Of a stretch of DNA of 64,000 nucleotides, positions 32,504-40,698 are shown one piece after another. Position 1 is the stretch's first letter; each line of letters begins with the position of its first letter. The notes under the pieces were generated by a model, which did no database searches, was not told the origin of the DNA, and saw only the letters and a list, made by a program, of their open reading frames with translations. Both the position numbers and the translations under genes were made by a program. Source of the DNA: Pseudorhodobacter sp. PARRP1 (GTDB lineage: Bacteria; Pseudomonadota; Alphaproteobacteria; Rhodobacterales; Rhodobacteraceae). The DNA lies in assembly GCA_002256245.1 (NCBI GenBank), contig NKIU01000003.1, positions 496,001 through 560,000 of the forward strand, written 5' to 3'.

Positions 32504-34024
32504 TCAGGCCCGCTTCATCAGATGCGGCAACAGCGCGCCCGAGGCATGCGGCGTCACCACCACGCCCTTGGCCGACAGGATCGGTTGCACATATTGCAAC
32601 AGCGGGATCACCAGCGCGTTTTCGGCGATGAAGGCATCCACCTTTTTCCAGCCGTCGATGCGCTTGGCCTCGTCCTTTTCGCCCCACAAAGGCCCGATCA
32701 TGTCGATCAGATCCTTGCCGTCCCACACCGAATGCGGCGAGGGGCCGAACATCGCAAAGCCGGTCGAAGTGGTCGGATCGCCCACCGAATTGCCCCAGTT
32801 GTAGAAGGCGGCGGGGGCAAGCTGGTCGGCGGCGCGCAGCTCGTAATGCTTGGCGATCTCGTAAACTTCGATCTCGGCCTCAATCCCCACCTTGCGCCAC
32901 AGGCCAACGATGGCCTGGATCATCTCGTAATCCTTGGGCTTGAATCCCTTGGTGGTCTGGATTTTGAATTTCACCGGATTATCAACCGAATAGCCGGAAT
33001 CGGCCAGCAGTTTCACCGCCAGATCAGGATCATAGGGCACCTTGATGCTGGCGTCGTAGGCGTCGTATTGCGCCGTCTCCAGCGTATCAATCGCCACGCC
33101 GTAGCCCTTCAAAAGCCGGTCGATGATGGTTTGCTTGTCGATGGCATGGGCCGCGGCCTTGCGCACGTTCGGGTCCAGCATCACGTCGATATCGTTCAGG
33201 AAGATCATGCCGATGTCAGAAATCGGCGTCGCGGTGCCGGTCAGCGTGGCTTTCAGGCGGTCGTATTCCTCATAGGGCACTTCCAGCGTGACATGCGCGT
33301 TGCCGGATTCCACTTCGGCCACGCGGGCGGCGGCGTCGGTCACAAATTTGATGGTGACGGTTTCAAAATCGGGTTTGCCGCCCCAGTAATTCGCGTTGGC
33401 CTTCAGGCGCACGAAGGCGTCACGCTCAAACTTCTCAACCATATAGGGGCCGGAGCCAATCGGGGCGGCCTCAAAACCCTCGGCGCCGACCTTCGTGTAA
33501 TAGGCCTTCGGCAGCACATAACCGGTCAGGAAATACATCCATTTGAAGATGGTGGGGTCGAATTGCACGACATCGGCCAGCACCTTGTTGCCCTCAACCC
33601 GGTGATTGCTCAGGGTGCCCCAGACGAACTGGATCGGGCTGCCGGTGGCGGGGTCGGCGACGCGGGCCAAGCTCCACGCCACATCCTCGGCGGTCAGGGC
33701 CGAGCCGTCGTGCCAGGTCACGCCCTCGCGGACGGTCATCCAGACTTGGGTTTTATCGTCGTTCCAGCCCCATTCGGTCAGAATGCCGGGGGCGGGTTTC
33801 AGATCGGGCTGTTGCAGGATGAACTGATCGAACACCGATTGGTAAATGCCTTGAATCGTCGGGTTTACCGCGCTCGGGCCGGTAGTCGGGTCCCATGCGG
33901 GCAGGTTGACGTTGTAGGCGATCACCAATTCTTCAATGGCTTGCGCGCGGGCGGGCAGGCCAAGGGCTGCCACCGCTATGGTGGCCCCGGAAAGTTGCAG
34001 TAAGGCGCGACGATTAAGTTTCAT
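32504..34024 (-). CDS. ABC transporter solute-binding protein (family 5)
   Basis: A 506-residue SBP_bac_5 protein. The N-terminus NRRALLQLSGATIAVAALGL ending ARAQA looks like a twin-arginine or Sec signal. Typical family blocks are ILTEWGWNDDKTQVWMTVRE followed by TWHDGSALTAEDVAWSLAR, and PIGSGPYMVEKFERDAFVRL. It delivers its ligand to the DppBCDF-type importer downstream. Family 5 proteins bind peptides but also many other small molecules. The gene starts 33 bases after the CrtI-like flavoprotein gene, so import and oxidation are probably co-expressed; the ligand is unknown and may be aromatic. Confidence 0.87.
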   Translation of the reverse strand: MKLNRRALLQLSGATIAVAALGLPARAQAIEELVIAYNVNLPAWDPTTGPSAVNPTIQGIYQSVFDQFILQQPDLKPAPGILTEWGWNDDKTQVWMTVREGVTWHDGSALTAEDVAWSLARVADPATGSPIQFVWGTLSNHRVEGNKVLADVVQFDPTIFKWMYFLTGYVLPKAYYTKVGAEGFEAAPIGSGPYMVEKFERDAFVRLKANANYWGGKPDFETVTIKFVTDAAARVAEVESGNAHVTLEVPYEEYDRLKATLTGTATPISDIGMIFLNDIDVMLDPNVRKAAAHAIDKQTIIDRLLKGYGVAIDTLETAQYDAYDASIKVPYDPDLAVKLLADSGYSVDNPVKFKIQTTKGFKPKDYEMIQAIVGLWRKVGIEAEIEVYEIAKHYELRAADQLAPAAFYNWGNSVGDPTTSTGFAMFGPSPHSVWDGKDLIDMIGPLWGEKDEAKRIDGWKKVDAFIAENALVIPLLQYVQPILSAKGVVVTPHASGALLPHLMKRA

Positions 34025-34057
34025 AACGTTTCCCTGTGGTTAAGATGAATGCCGGAG

Positions 34058-35623
34058 TTATTTTCCGGTCAGTTTTTGTGCGAGAAGATAGCCCGAGCCC
34101 GCCCCAAGCCCGGCGCCGGGCCAAACGGCAGCCCCGGTCAGGTGCAGGTTCTGGATCGGCGTTGCCCCATCGGCATGGCCACGCAGCGGGCGGAACAGAA
34201 AGTTTTGCGACAGGTGATGGCTGCCGCAAATCTGATCGCCGCCGACCAGATTGGGGTTGTCGGATTCAAGCTCGGTGGGCGGCACGATACGCTGGCCAAG
34301 GATTTTGGCGCGGGTGCCGGGCGCGTAGGATTCCAGAATATCCAGCGCGCGGGCGGCGAAGGGTTCAGCGGCATCGCGCCAGTTGGTCGCAGCGATTTCG
34401 CCCTTCGCGTCGCCGTTGATCTCTCCGGGTGCCATGCGCACCTGCAACCAAAGTGTGTGCTGGCCTGCGGGCGCGCGGCTGGGGTCAACGGTGGTGGGTT
34501 GCCCCACGACCAATATCGGCTCATCCGGCAGAAGCCCCGCCTTGGCCTGCTGATAGGTGCGCGCCATCTGATCAAGGCTGGGGGCGAGATGCACATAGGC
34601 AAATGATTTCAAGGCGTTGCCCGCCGTCCAATCCGGCAGATCCGACAGGGCGAGATGGATCATCATCGTGCCCGGCGCATGGGCAAAGGCGTTCAGTTTG
34701 GCATCAAAATCGCTGGCTGTGCCGGTGAGACGCGGAAGATTGCGCGGCGCGACATTGGCGATCACAGCGCGGCGGGCGGATATTTCCCGCCCATCGGCCA
34801 ACTGGATGCCGGTCGCCTTGCCCGCCGTATGCAGGATGCGCGTGACGTTTTGGCCGGTTTCAATCCGCCCGCCACGCGCCGTGATCGCGCCGCAAAGCGC
34901 GCGGATGATGGTATCCGCGCCGCCCTTGCCCAGCACCATGCCAAAGGCTTGCCCCGCCATCCCCTCCAGATAGGGAAACAGCGCGCCGCCCGCGACATCG
35001 GGGGCGAAATCCAGATGCATGCCCCAAGCCCCCAGCATCGCCTGCACCTTTGGCGACGTGAAGGTTTGCGTCAGCCACTGGCGCGGCGATTGCAGCAGAA
35101 ACTGCGCCATATCCAGCGTGCCGCTCATCCCCTTGGCGCGGAGTGTTTTGAACCCGAAATATGCAAGCGCACGCAATTTCATCCGCGCACCCAAAAGGCC
35201 GAACAGGTGAGGAGCCTCCGCGCCAAAGCTGGCGCAAAGCCTGTCCCATGTGGCGGCATCGGCCTCGGACAGGGCCGCGATTCGCGCCCGGGTGGCAGCA
35301 GCGTCGGTGGACACGCCGCACCATGTGCCGTCGGGGAACACGCTTGCAAAGGGTTGCGCCACCGGCACAAATTCCAGCCCGTTTTGCGCCAATTCCGCGC
35401 CATACGTCTTCATAAACGCCGAACCTGCGAACAAAGACAGGTTCATCGCCGCCCAATCGTGCTGAAAACCCGGCAGCGTATAGGCCCCGGATTTCACCGC
35501 ACCCCCTGCCACCGACGCCTGTTCAAACACCGCAACCTTCCAGCCCGAGGCCGCCAGATGCAGCGCAGAAGCGAGGCTGTTATGGCCCGCACCAACAAAG
35601 ACTGCATCATAGGTGTCGGACAT
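34058..35623 (-). CDS. FAD-dependent oxidoreductase, CrtI/phytoene-dehydrogenase-like (copy 1)
   Basis: A 521-residue flavoprotein. The FAD dinucleotide fold opens DAVFVGAGHNSLASALHL and continues VAVFEQASVAGGAVKSG; a second FAD contact near the C-terminus is PIQNLHLTGAAVWPGAGLGA. The family oxidises or isomerises carotenoids, amines or other hydrophobic substrates; the actual reaction is not readable. The ATG has CGGAG eight bases before it; upstream in-frame codons extend to 35662. It is first in the leftward transporter operon and divergent from the cyclase gene. Together with copy 2 at 36515 it marks this island. Confidence 0.85.
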   Translation of the reverse strand: MSDTYDAVFVGAGHNSLASALHLAASGWKVAVFEQASVAGGAVKSGAYTLPGFQHDWAAMNLSLFAGSAFMKTYGAELAQNGLEFVPVAQPFASVFPDGTWCGVSTDAAATRARIAALSEADAATWDRLCASFGAEAPHLFGLLGARMKLRALAYFGFKTLRAKGMSGTLDMAQFLLQSPRQWLTQTFTSPKVQAMLGAWGMHLDFAPDVAGGALFPYLEGMAGQAFGMVLGKGGADTIIRALCGAITARGGRIETGQNVTRILHTAGKATGIQLADGREISARRAVIANVAPRNLPRLTGTASDFDAKLNAFAHAPGTMMIHLALSDLPDWTAGNALKSFAYVHLAPSLDQMARTYQQAKAGLLPDEPILVVGQPTTVDPSRAPAGQHTLWLQVRMAPGEINGDAKGEIAATNWRDAAEPFAARALDILESYAPGTRAKILGQRIVPPTELESDNPNLVGGDQICGSHHLSQNFLFRPLRGHADGATPIQNLHLTGAAVWPGAGLGAGSGYLLAQKLTGK

Positions 35624-35648
35624 ATTTCGCTCCGGTTGACGTAGGGAT

Positions 35649-35658
35649 ATTTGCAAAT
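35649..35658. promoter_or_regulatory. ATTTGCAAAT palindrome in the divergent control region
   Basis: A perfect ten-base palindrome lies in the AT-rich part of the 99-base gap between the divergent flavoprotein and cyclase genes. MarR-type regulators bind such short palindromes, and one is encoded at 38083, so it is a reasonable operator candidate. Confidence 0.45.
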
Positions 35659-35722
35659 GCATTTAATTATGTCTAGTCTGATTCCGTAAGGCGGGACAGC
35701 CGCCGCAATCAGGGAGATCGCG

Positions 35723-36511
35723 ATGAGTTCAACGGATGTGTTGGCCAATCTGGCCGGGATGCTCGCTTCGGGGGGCGTGGAAGTGGTCGATTGCACCGGC
35801 GTGCTGGGGCCGAAAACCCCGCTTTTGAAACTGCCGCCAGATTTCGCCAAGGACACGCCGGCGATCGAGATTCACCGGATTTCGGAATACGATGCCGATG
35901 GGCCTTTCTGGGCGTGGAACTGGCTGAAAGTCGGCGAACACTCGGGCACGCATTTCGACGCGCCGCACCATTGGATCACCGGGAAGGACTATGCCGACGG
36001 CTACACCGACACGCTGCCGGTGCAGCGTTTGGTCGCCCCCGTTAACGTTTTGGATTTCGCGGCAGAATGCGGGGCGAACCCGGATTTCCTGCTGACCATC
36101 GACCACGTCAAGGCGTGGGAGGCCAAGCATGGCGCGATTGGCGCGGGCGAATGGGTGGTTTTGCGGTCTGATTGGGACAAGCGCAGCCATGACGAGGCGC
36201 TGTTTCTGAACGCCAACGAAACCGGGCCGCACACGCCGGGGCCAACTGCCGAAGTCATCGAGTATCTGATTTCAAAGGGAATTGTCGGTTGGGGCAGCCA
36301 GTGCATCGGCACTGATGCGGGGCAGGCCGGGGGGATGACGCCGCCATTCCCGGCGCATAACCTTTTGCACAAGAACAACTGCTACGGTCTGGCTAGCCTT
36401 GCCAATCTGGACCGTCTGCCGGCCAAGGGCGCGATCCTGATAGCGGCACCGTTGAAGATTGAGAACGGCACGGGCTCGCCCATTCGGGCCTTGGCGCTGG
36501 TGGCGCGTTAA
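35723..36511 (+). CDS. cyclase family metal hydrolase, isatin-hydrolase-like
   Basis: A 262-residue protein of the cyclase/kynurenine-formamidase family. The metal motif is GEHSGTHFDAPHHW near residues 72-85, with a further ligand region in IVGWGSQCIGTDAGQ and PFPAHNLLH. These enzymes hydrolyse amide or lactam bonds with Mn or Zn. The overall pattern, including the FWAWNWLKVGEH stretch, strongly recalls the isatin hydrolase of Labrenzia as I remember it, which opens isatin to isatinate; kynurenine formamidase is the alternative. Its start has GGGAG upstream. The neighbouring indolepyruvate oxidoreductase genes fit an indolic substrate. Confidence 0.82.
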   Translation: MSSTDVLANLAGMLASGGVEVVDCTGVLGPKTPLLKLPPDFAKDTPAIEIHRISEYDADGPFWAWNWLKVGEHSGTHFDAPHHWITGKDYADGYTDTLPVQRLVAPVNVLDFAAECGANPDFLLTIDHVKAWEAKHGAIGAGEWVVLRSDWDKRSHDEALFLNANETGPHTPGPTAEVIEYLISKGIVGWGSQCIGTDAGQAGGMTPPFPAHNLLHKNNCYGLASLANLDRLPAKGAILIAAPLKIENGTGSPIRALALVAR

Positions 36512-36514
36512 CCA

Positions 36515-38086
36515 ATGGCCGCCGACCCGGGGAAATTCGACCACATCATCATCGGCTCGGGGGTAAACGGGCTGGTGGCGGCCAGCATGCTGGCGCTGAA
36601 AGGCGCGCGGGTGCTGGTGTTGGAGCGCGAGGACCGGATCGGCGGCTGCCTTTATACCGACGAAATCACGCTGCCGGGGTTCCGGCATGATGTGATGGCG
36701 GCGACGTTCGTGCTGTTCATGACCTCGCCTGCGGGGGCTGTTTTGGGGCCGCATCTGGCAAAGCATGGCTTTGAGTATTGCCACAGCCCGCATCCGACGG
36801 CGGTGCTGCGACCCGACGGCAGCGCGCTGGCTCTGACGATGGATCAGGCGAAAAATATCAGTGCGTTCAATGCTTTGGCGGCGGGCGATGGCGATCAACA
36901 CGCGCGGGATGTTGGGCAGATTGCAGCGGATGCACCGTTTTTGTTTGCGCTTTTGGGCGGCAATCTGTGGTCTTGGGGCACGGCGAAACTGCTGTTCGGC
37001 CAAGTGCGCAAGCGTGGATTGCGCGGCCTTGCGGCTTGGATGGGCAGCGCTTTGGCCCCGGCGCGCGGTTGGCTGGAGGCCAATTATCAAAGCCCCTTGG
37101 TGCAGGCACTTTGGGCCCCGTGGGTGCTGCATTGTGGGTTGACGCCCGAATCCGCCTATTCGGCGCAGATGGGCAAGGTGATTGCTTTCGCGTTGGAAGC
37201 GGCGGGTGCGCCGATTGCCAAGGGCGGCGCGGGGCAGGCGGCGGCGGCGTTTCGCGGCTTGATCGAAGCACACGGTGGGGTGATCCGCACCCGCGCGGAT
37301 GTGGCGAAAATCACCACGCGCGATGGTCGCGTGACAGGGGTGCGGCTGGTGGGGGGCAAGGAAATTGCGAGCGCTTCGGTGCTGGCCTCGGTTGCTCCGG
37401 GCCAGCTATACGGGCGGCTGTTAGATGTGAACCTGCCGGAAGACAAGGCGGCGGTGCGGCAGTTCCGACGTGGGCGCGGCAACTTCCAGTTGCATTACGC
37501 ACTCGACCGCGCGCCGGAATGGTTAACGCCCGGCTTGGAGGATGTGGCGCTGATCCACCTTTCCGATGGCGTGGATTCGGTGTCGAAATCCGCCAATGAG
37601 GCAGAGCGCGGGATGCTGCCTGCCGTGCCCACGATCTGCGTCGGCCAACCCAGCCGTCTGGACCCAAGCCGTTGCCCGGACGGCAAAGCGATACTGTGGT
37701 TGCAAATCCCCGATGCGCCGCGCGTGATCAAAGGCGATGCGGCGGGCGAGATCGTGGCGACTGATTGGAAGGATGCGCGCGAGGCTTTTGCTGACCGGCT
37801 TGAGTCGGTTTTATCGTGTCATATCAAGGATTTCGACCAGATCAAACTGGCTCGGAAAGCCTATTCTCCCGCCGATCTGGAGCGGATGAATTGCAACCTT
37901 GTGGGGGGCGACCCCTATGGCGGGGCGTGCAGTCTTGACCAGTTCTTTATCTGGCGGCCGTTCGCGCATTCGACCAATGGCATGGGCCCGGTGCGGGGCC
38001 TTATCCATATCGGGGCCTCGACGCATCCCGGTCCGGGGCTTGGCGGTGGGTCGGGCTTTAACGCGGCAAAGAGGCTGGGCGCATGA
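36515..38086 (+). CDS. FAD-dependent oxidoreductase, CrtI-like (copy 2)
   Basis: A 523-residue flavoprotein related to copy 1 at 34058. The N-terminal FAD fold is HIIIGSGVNGLVAASMLALK followed by VLVLEREDRIGGCLYTDE, and the C-terminal FAD site is GLIHIGASTHPGPGLGGGSG. It begins three bases after the cyclase stop and overlaps the MarR gene by four bases, so all are one operon. Two such proteins on divergent arms could form a two-step oxidation or a heteromer. No substrate is known. Confidence 0.86.
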   Translation: MAADPGKFDHIIIGSGVNGLVAASMLALKGARVLVLEREDRIGGCLYTDEITLPGFRHDVMAATFVLFMTSPAGAVLGPHLAKHGFEYCHSPHPTAVLRPDGSALALTMDQAKNISAFNALAAGDGDQHARDVGQIAADAPFLFALLGGNLWSWGTAKLLFGQVRKRGLRGLAAWMGSALAPARGWLEANYQSPLVQALWAPWVLHCGLTPESAYSAQMGKVIAFALEAAGAPIAKGGAGQAAAAFRGLIEAHGGVIRTRADVAKITTRDGRVTGVRLVGGKEIASASVLASVAPGQLYGRLLDVNLPEDKAAVRQFRRGRGNFQLHYALDRAPEWLTPGLEDVALIHLSDGVDSVSKSANEAERGMLPAVPTICVGQPSRLDPSRCPDGKAILWLQIPDAPRVIKGDAAGEIVATDWKDAREAFADRLESVLSCHIKDFDQIKLARKAYSPADLERMNCNLVGGDPYGGACSLDQFFIWRPFAHSTNGMGPVRGLIHIGASTHPGPGLGGGSGFNAAKRLGA

Positions 38087-38553
38087 ACGATGAAACCCCA
38101 CCCGTGCCGCGTTTGGGCGAGATTGGGTTAACCAATTTCGCCCCCTATCTGATGAACCGCATCATGGGCCGCTACAACGCCAGCTTGCGCGAAGAGATGG
38201 CCGAGCAGGGGCTTTCGACGCCGAAAATGCGCGCCCTCGCGGTGCTTTCGGTGGTTGAAGGGCCGCTGATCCGCGAATTGGCGGTGTTTACCGTGGTTGA
38301 TCCCTCGACCCTCAGCCGATCATTGGATCAGTTGCAGGCTGATGGCCTGATCCGGCGCGAAGCCGACAGCACCGACAGCCGCGCGGTGCGGGTGTTCATC
38401 ACCGACGCCGGGCGCAGCACGTTTGAGGCGCTGTGGCCGCATATGGCCAAGGCCCAAGCCCGGATGTTTCGCGGCATCCCCGAGGCCGAGCGGTTGGCCT
38501 TCACCGCTACCCTTCAGAAAATGCTGACAAATATCAGAAAGCACGAGATTTAG
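38083..38553 (+). CDS. MarR family transcriptional regulator
   Basis: A 156-residue winged-helix regulator. The DNA-binding region is about residues 45-110: STPKMRALAVLSVVEGPLIR, ELAVFTVVDPSTLSRSLDQL and the wing READSTDSRAVRVFI. N- and C-terminal helices would form the dimer interface that binds an aromatic ligand in many MarR proteins. It overlaps the flavoprotein gene by four bases and its TAG abuts the iorA ATG. As part of the operon it probably represses the divergent control region at 35.6-35.7 kb, where an ATTTGCAAAT palindrome lies. Confidence 0.88.
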   Translation: MNDETPPVPRLGEIGLTNFAPYLMNRIMGRYNASLREEMAEQGLSTPKMRALAVLSVVEGPLIRELAVFTVVDPSTLSRSLDQLQADGLIRREADSTDSRAVRVFITDAGRSTFEALWPHMAKAQARMFRGIPEAERLAFTATLQKMLTNIRKHEI

Positions 38554-40698
38554 ATGGCAGAGCGTTCTTTCAAGGCCGAAGTCGAAGACCTGCGTTTGGG
38601 CGCGGGCGAAACCTTCACCGGCGAGGGGATTCTGGCGCTGACCAAGGCGCTTTTGGAGAACGGTGTGGCCTATGTTGGCGGCTATCAGGGCGCGCCGATT
38701 TCGCATCTGATGGACGTTCTCGCCGATGCGCAGGACCTGTTGGGCGAGTTGGGCGTGCGGTTTGAGGCCAACGCCAACGAGGCGGCGGCGGCGGCGATGC
38801 TGGCCGCATCGGTGCATTATCCGATGCGGGGTGCTGTGACGTTCAAAGGCTCGGTCGGGGTGAATGTGGCCTCGGATGCGCTGGCAAATCTGGCGTCGTC
38901 GGGCGTGACGGGCGGCGCTTTGGTGATCGTGGGCGAGGATTACGGCGAGGGATCGTCGATCATGCAAGAGCGGACGCATGCTTTTGCGATGAAATCGCAG
39001 TTCTGGCTGCTGGACCCGCGCCCGAACCTGCCCAGCATTGTGCAGGCGGTTTCAGACGGGTTTGAGCTGTCGGAGGTTTCGAACACCCCGGTGATGCTGA
39101 TGGTGCGGATCAGGTCTTGTCATGTGACGGGCAGTTTCCAAACGCGCGACAATCAGCGCCCGAAACTGACGGTGAAAGAGGCGTTGTCGAACCCGCGCAG
39201 CGATTTCGCGCGGGTGGTTTTGCCGCCGATGTCCTTTGCGCATGAGCAGGACAAGGTGAAAAACCGCTGGCCTGCGGCCGAGAAATTCATCCGCGAGCGC
39301 GGTTTGAATGAGGTGTTCGGGCCGAAAGCGGGCTTTGGCATCGTGGTGCAGGGCGGCATGTATAACGGCTTGATCCGGGCTTTGCAGCGGCTGGGTCTGG
39401 CGGATATCTACGGCGGCTCATCGGTGCCGATCTATGTGTTGAACGTGACTTACCCCTTGATTTCGGCTGAGTTTCTGGAGTTCTGCGAGGCGAAGGATCA
39501 TGTGCTGGTGATCGAGGAAGGCCAGCCCGAGTTTATCGAAACCCAGCTTGGCAGTTTCCTCTATCGCGCGGAATCAAGTGTGAAGCTGCACGGCAAGGGG
39601 CTGTTCCCGCTGGCCGGGGAATACACCGGGGCGGTGATGCTGGAGGCGGTGACGGGCTTTCTGAAAACCGCAGCGCCCGAGATGTTGGCGGCCCAGGTGC
39701 GCGCGCCCAACATCGACCGCCCGGCGATTCCGGATCTTTCCAAAACCGTGCCAATCCGTCCGCCGGGGTTCTGCACGGGTTGCCCAGAGCGGCCAATTTT
39801 CTCGGCGATGAAGCTGGTGGAAAAGGAACTTGGCAAGCATCAGATTGCCGCCGACATCGGCTGTCATCTGTTCGCCAGCCTGCCGCCGTTCGAAATTGGC
39901 GGCGCTACGATGGGCTATGGTCTGGGGCCAGCGGCGAATGCGGCGTTTGACGGCGGCGGCGAGCGGCGTCCGGTCGCGATCATCGGTGATGGTGGGTTTT
40001 GGCACAACGGGTTGAGCAGCTCGTTTACCAACATGGCGTTCAATAAATCCGACGGCGTGGCGATTGTGGTGGACAATTTCTACTCGGCGGCGACGGGCGG
40101 GCAGGATGTGATGTCCAGCCGCGCCGACAATGCGACCAAGGCCACCAAGAACCCGATTTCCAAGGCGCTGGCGGGCATCGGCATTGATTGGGTGCGCCAG
40201 ATTGACCGCACTTATGATGTGAAAAAGATGCGCGACACCATCCGCGAGGCGCTGACCACCGATGCGCCGGGGCCGAAGGTGATCGTGGCCTCAAGTGAGT
40301 GTATGCTGAACAAACAGCGCCGCGAAAAGCCGCTGCGGGCGGCGGCGATCAAGGAAGGGCGGCGGGTGGATGTGCCGCGTTTTGGCATTGATGAGGCGGT
40401 CTGCACCGGCGATCACGCTTGTATCCGGCTGTCAGGATGCCCGTCGTTGTCGTTGAAAAGATTGGATGATCCGCTGCGCGATGATCCGGTGGCGTCGATT
40501 GACCAATCCTGCGTCGGCTGTGGCAACTGTGGCGAGGTCGCCGATGCCGCCGTGCTGTGCCCCAGCTTTTACCGCGCGGATGTCGTGCACAACCCCTCCG
40601 CCTTTGAAACCCGCATGGCCGGGTTTCGCGCCCGCGTGATCGGCTGGTTGCAGCGCAGACGCGATGCCAAACGGTTGGTGTTCGGGGGGGCGGCATGA
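38554..40698 (+). CDS. iorA: indolepyruvate ferredoxin oxidoreductase alpha subunit
   Basis: A 714-residue subunit that oxidatively decarboxylates aryl 2-oxo acids such as indolepyruvate to the acyl-CoA with thiamine diphosphate. The pyrimidine-binding N-terminal domain (GVAYVGGYQGAPISHLMD) is followed near residue 477 by the diphosphate motif GDGGFWHNG with NFYSAATGGQ. Two iron-sulfur regions end the protein: CTGDHACIRLSGCPSL (about 616) and CVGCGNCGEVADAAVLCP (about 652). The first is looser than in archaeal IorA. It is coupled to the MarR gene and overlaps iorB by four bases. Substrate range is inferred from family and context. Confidence 0.9.
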   Translation: MAERSFKAEVEDLRLGAGETFTGEGILALTKALLENGVAYVGGYQGAPISHLMDVLADAQDLLGELGVRFEANANEAAAAAMLAASVHYPMRGAVTFKGSVGVNVASDALANLASSGVTGGALVIVGEDYGEGSSIMQERTHAFAMKSQFWLLDPRPNLPSIVQAVSDGFELSEVSNTPVMLMVRIRSCHVTGSFQTRDNQRPKLTVKEALSNPRSDFARVVLPPMSFAHEQDKVKNRWPAAEKFIRERGLNEVFGPKAGFGIVVQGGMYNGLIRALQRLGLADIYGGSSVPIYVLNVTYPLISAEFLEFCEAKDHVLVIEEGQPEFIETQLGSFLYRAESSVKLHGKGLFPLAGEYTGAVMLEAVTGFLKTAAPEMLAAQVRAPNIDRPAIPDLSKTVPIRPPGFCTGCPERPIFSAMKLVEKELGKHQIAADIGCHLFASLPPFEIGGATMGYGLGPAANAAFDGGGERRPVAIIGDGGFWHNGLSSSFTNMAFNKSDGVAIVVDNFYSAATGGQDVMSSRADNATKATKNPISKALAGIGIDWVRQIDRTYDVKKMRDTIREALTTDAPGPKVIVASSECMLNKQRREKPLRAAAIKEGRRVDVPRFGIDEAVCTGDHACIRLSGCPSLSLKRLDDPLRDDPVASIDQSCVGCGNCGEVADAAVLCPSFYRADVVHNPSAFETRMAGFRARVIGWLQRRRDAKRLVFGGAA

